DNA of 64,000 nucleotides from Rhodanobacter sp. LX-99. Its GTDB lineage: Bacteria; Pseudomonadota; Gammaproteobacteria; Xanthomonadales; Rhodanobacteraceae. Where the stretch lies: contig NZ_JAHFVL010000001.1 of the NCBI RefSeq assembly GCF_018599185.1, forward strand, positions 248,001 to 312,000, in the 5' to 3' direction. Below, piece after piece: positions 63,844 through 64,000 of this stretch. A program made the position numbers and the translations under genes. Position 1 is the stretch's first letter. Each line of letters starts with the position of its first letter. The notes under the pieces are model-generated. The model made no database searches. It was given only the letters and a program-made list of their open reading frames with translations, and was not told where the DNA came from.

Positions 63844-64000
63844 TGGGCACGTCCACAATCGTCGGGCCGACGGCCGGCGCGGTGCCATCCACCGCCACGC
63901 AGATCATCGAGGTGTACCACTCCAGCCCGCGCGTATCGCCGACATGCTGCACCACGCGGGAGGTGTAGTAGCCGTCGGCATCCGTGCCCGGCACGACTTC
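63836..64000 (-). CDS. Phage protein upstream of the spike gene (partial)
   Basis: An open frame enters from the right edge and ends at a TAG (63838-63836), giving the last 54 residues, which include GTDADGYYTSRVVQHVGDTRGLEWYTSM and end IVDVPNG. Codon use and overlap with the spike gene support a real gene. The family was not recognised; in comparable clusters this position holds a tail or baseplate hub component. Confidence 0.7.
   Translation of the reverse strand, partial: EVVPGTDADGYYTSRVVQHVGDTRGLEWYTSMICVAVDGTAPAVGPTIVDVPNG

Larger units (their letters stand above)
56041..64000. mobile_element. Prophage, right-hand part beyond the window (myovirus-like tail module)
   Basis: Leftward genes for tail fibres, DUF2612, baseplate J, gp25-like and Gp138-type spike proteins show a contractile-tail phage. 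The left border is inferred to lie at the tRNA-like sequence because the next host gene (rimP) is intact. Integrase, capsid and lysis genes are not in the window. The plus-strand acyltransferase is placed at the border as a probable conversion gene. Confidence 0.75.

Overview
The window is GC-rich chromosomal DNA of a gammaproteobacterium, most probably order Xanthomonadales and near Rhodanobacteraceae (Rhodanobacter/Dyella-like). This is inferred from gene content: a fused sat/cysC beside cysH-cysI-cysJ and cysB/cysG, a GyrA with Gln at position 83, a PilH-type regulator, a class III PHA synthase pair, and the rimP-nusA-infB-rbfA-truB-rpsO-pnp order. No rRNA and no complete tRNA gene was seen, so the genus is inference.

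Layout. 1-5.5 kb: the 3' part of an RluB-type pseudouridine synthase with an Arg/Gly/Asn/Gln-rich tail, a YfgD/ArsC-like reductase, an overlapping methionine aminotransferase/omega-amidase pair, and a LysR regulator divergent from azoR. 5.6-8.4 kb: an exported amidohydrolase and an SDR that lacks the usual catalytic Tyr-x-x-x-Lys. 8.5-11.9 kb: a small exported peptide followed by a YtrA-type operon (GntR regulator, ABC ATPase, permease, lipoprotein) behind a promoter with an operator-like palindrome. 12-17.4 kb: fumC, purB, a methyltransferase, and a GST divergent from an HxlR regulator. 17.6-27.6 kb: assimilatory sulfate reduction (cysK, cysG, cysB, then cysJ-cysI-cysH-sat/cysC). 27.7-29.9 kb: a ribosomal oxygenase and a GNAT protein. 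30-35.8 kb: the complete 2-oxoglutarate dehydrogenase complex sucA-sucB-lpdA. 36-40.3 kb: LOG protein, acrylyl-CoA reductase, PilH-like regulator, CbpA, Hsp20 and a peroxiredoxin. 40.3-46.5 kb: gyrA, mtnA, phaC and phaE. 46.6-55.9 kb: the translation/RNA-decay cluster, transcribed leftwards.

At about 56.04 kb, directly upstream of rimP, there is a tRNA-like 65-nt sequence ending in CCA and followed by a terminator. Beyond it the DNA becomes prophage-like: an acyltransferase on the plus strand, then a leftward contractile-tail module (tail fibre genes, DUF2612 protein, baseplate J, a gp25-like protein, a small exported protein, a Gp138-type spike and a partial gene running off the end). In Pseudomonas a tRNA-Met gene sits at this point beside rimP, so this is a plausible phage attachment locus.

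Regulatory and repeat signals stand out between genes. They include a 12-bp promoter element shared by cysB and cysJ, a two-hairpin element present both in the cys operon and between rpsO and pnp, a 48-bp perfect palindrome, several REP-like inverted repeats, and three terminators that divide the phage tail genes into blocks.
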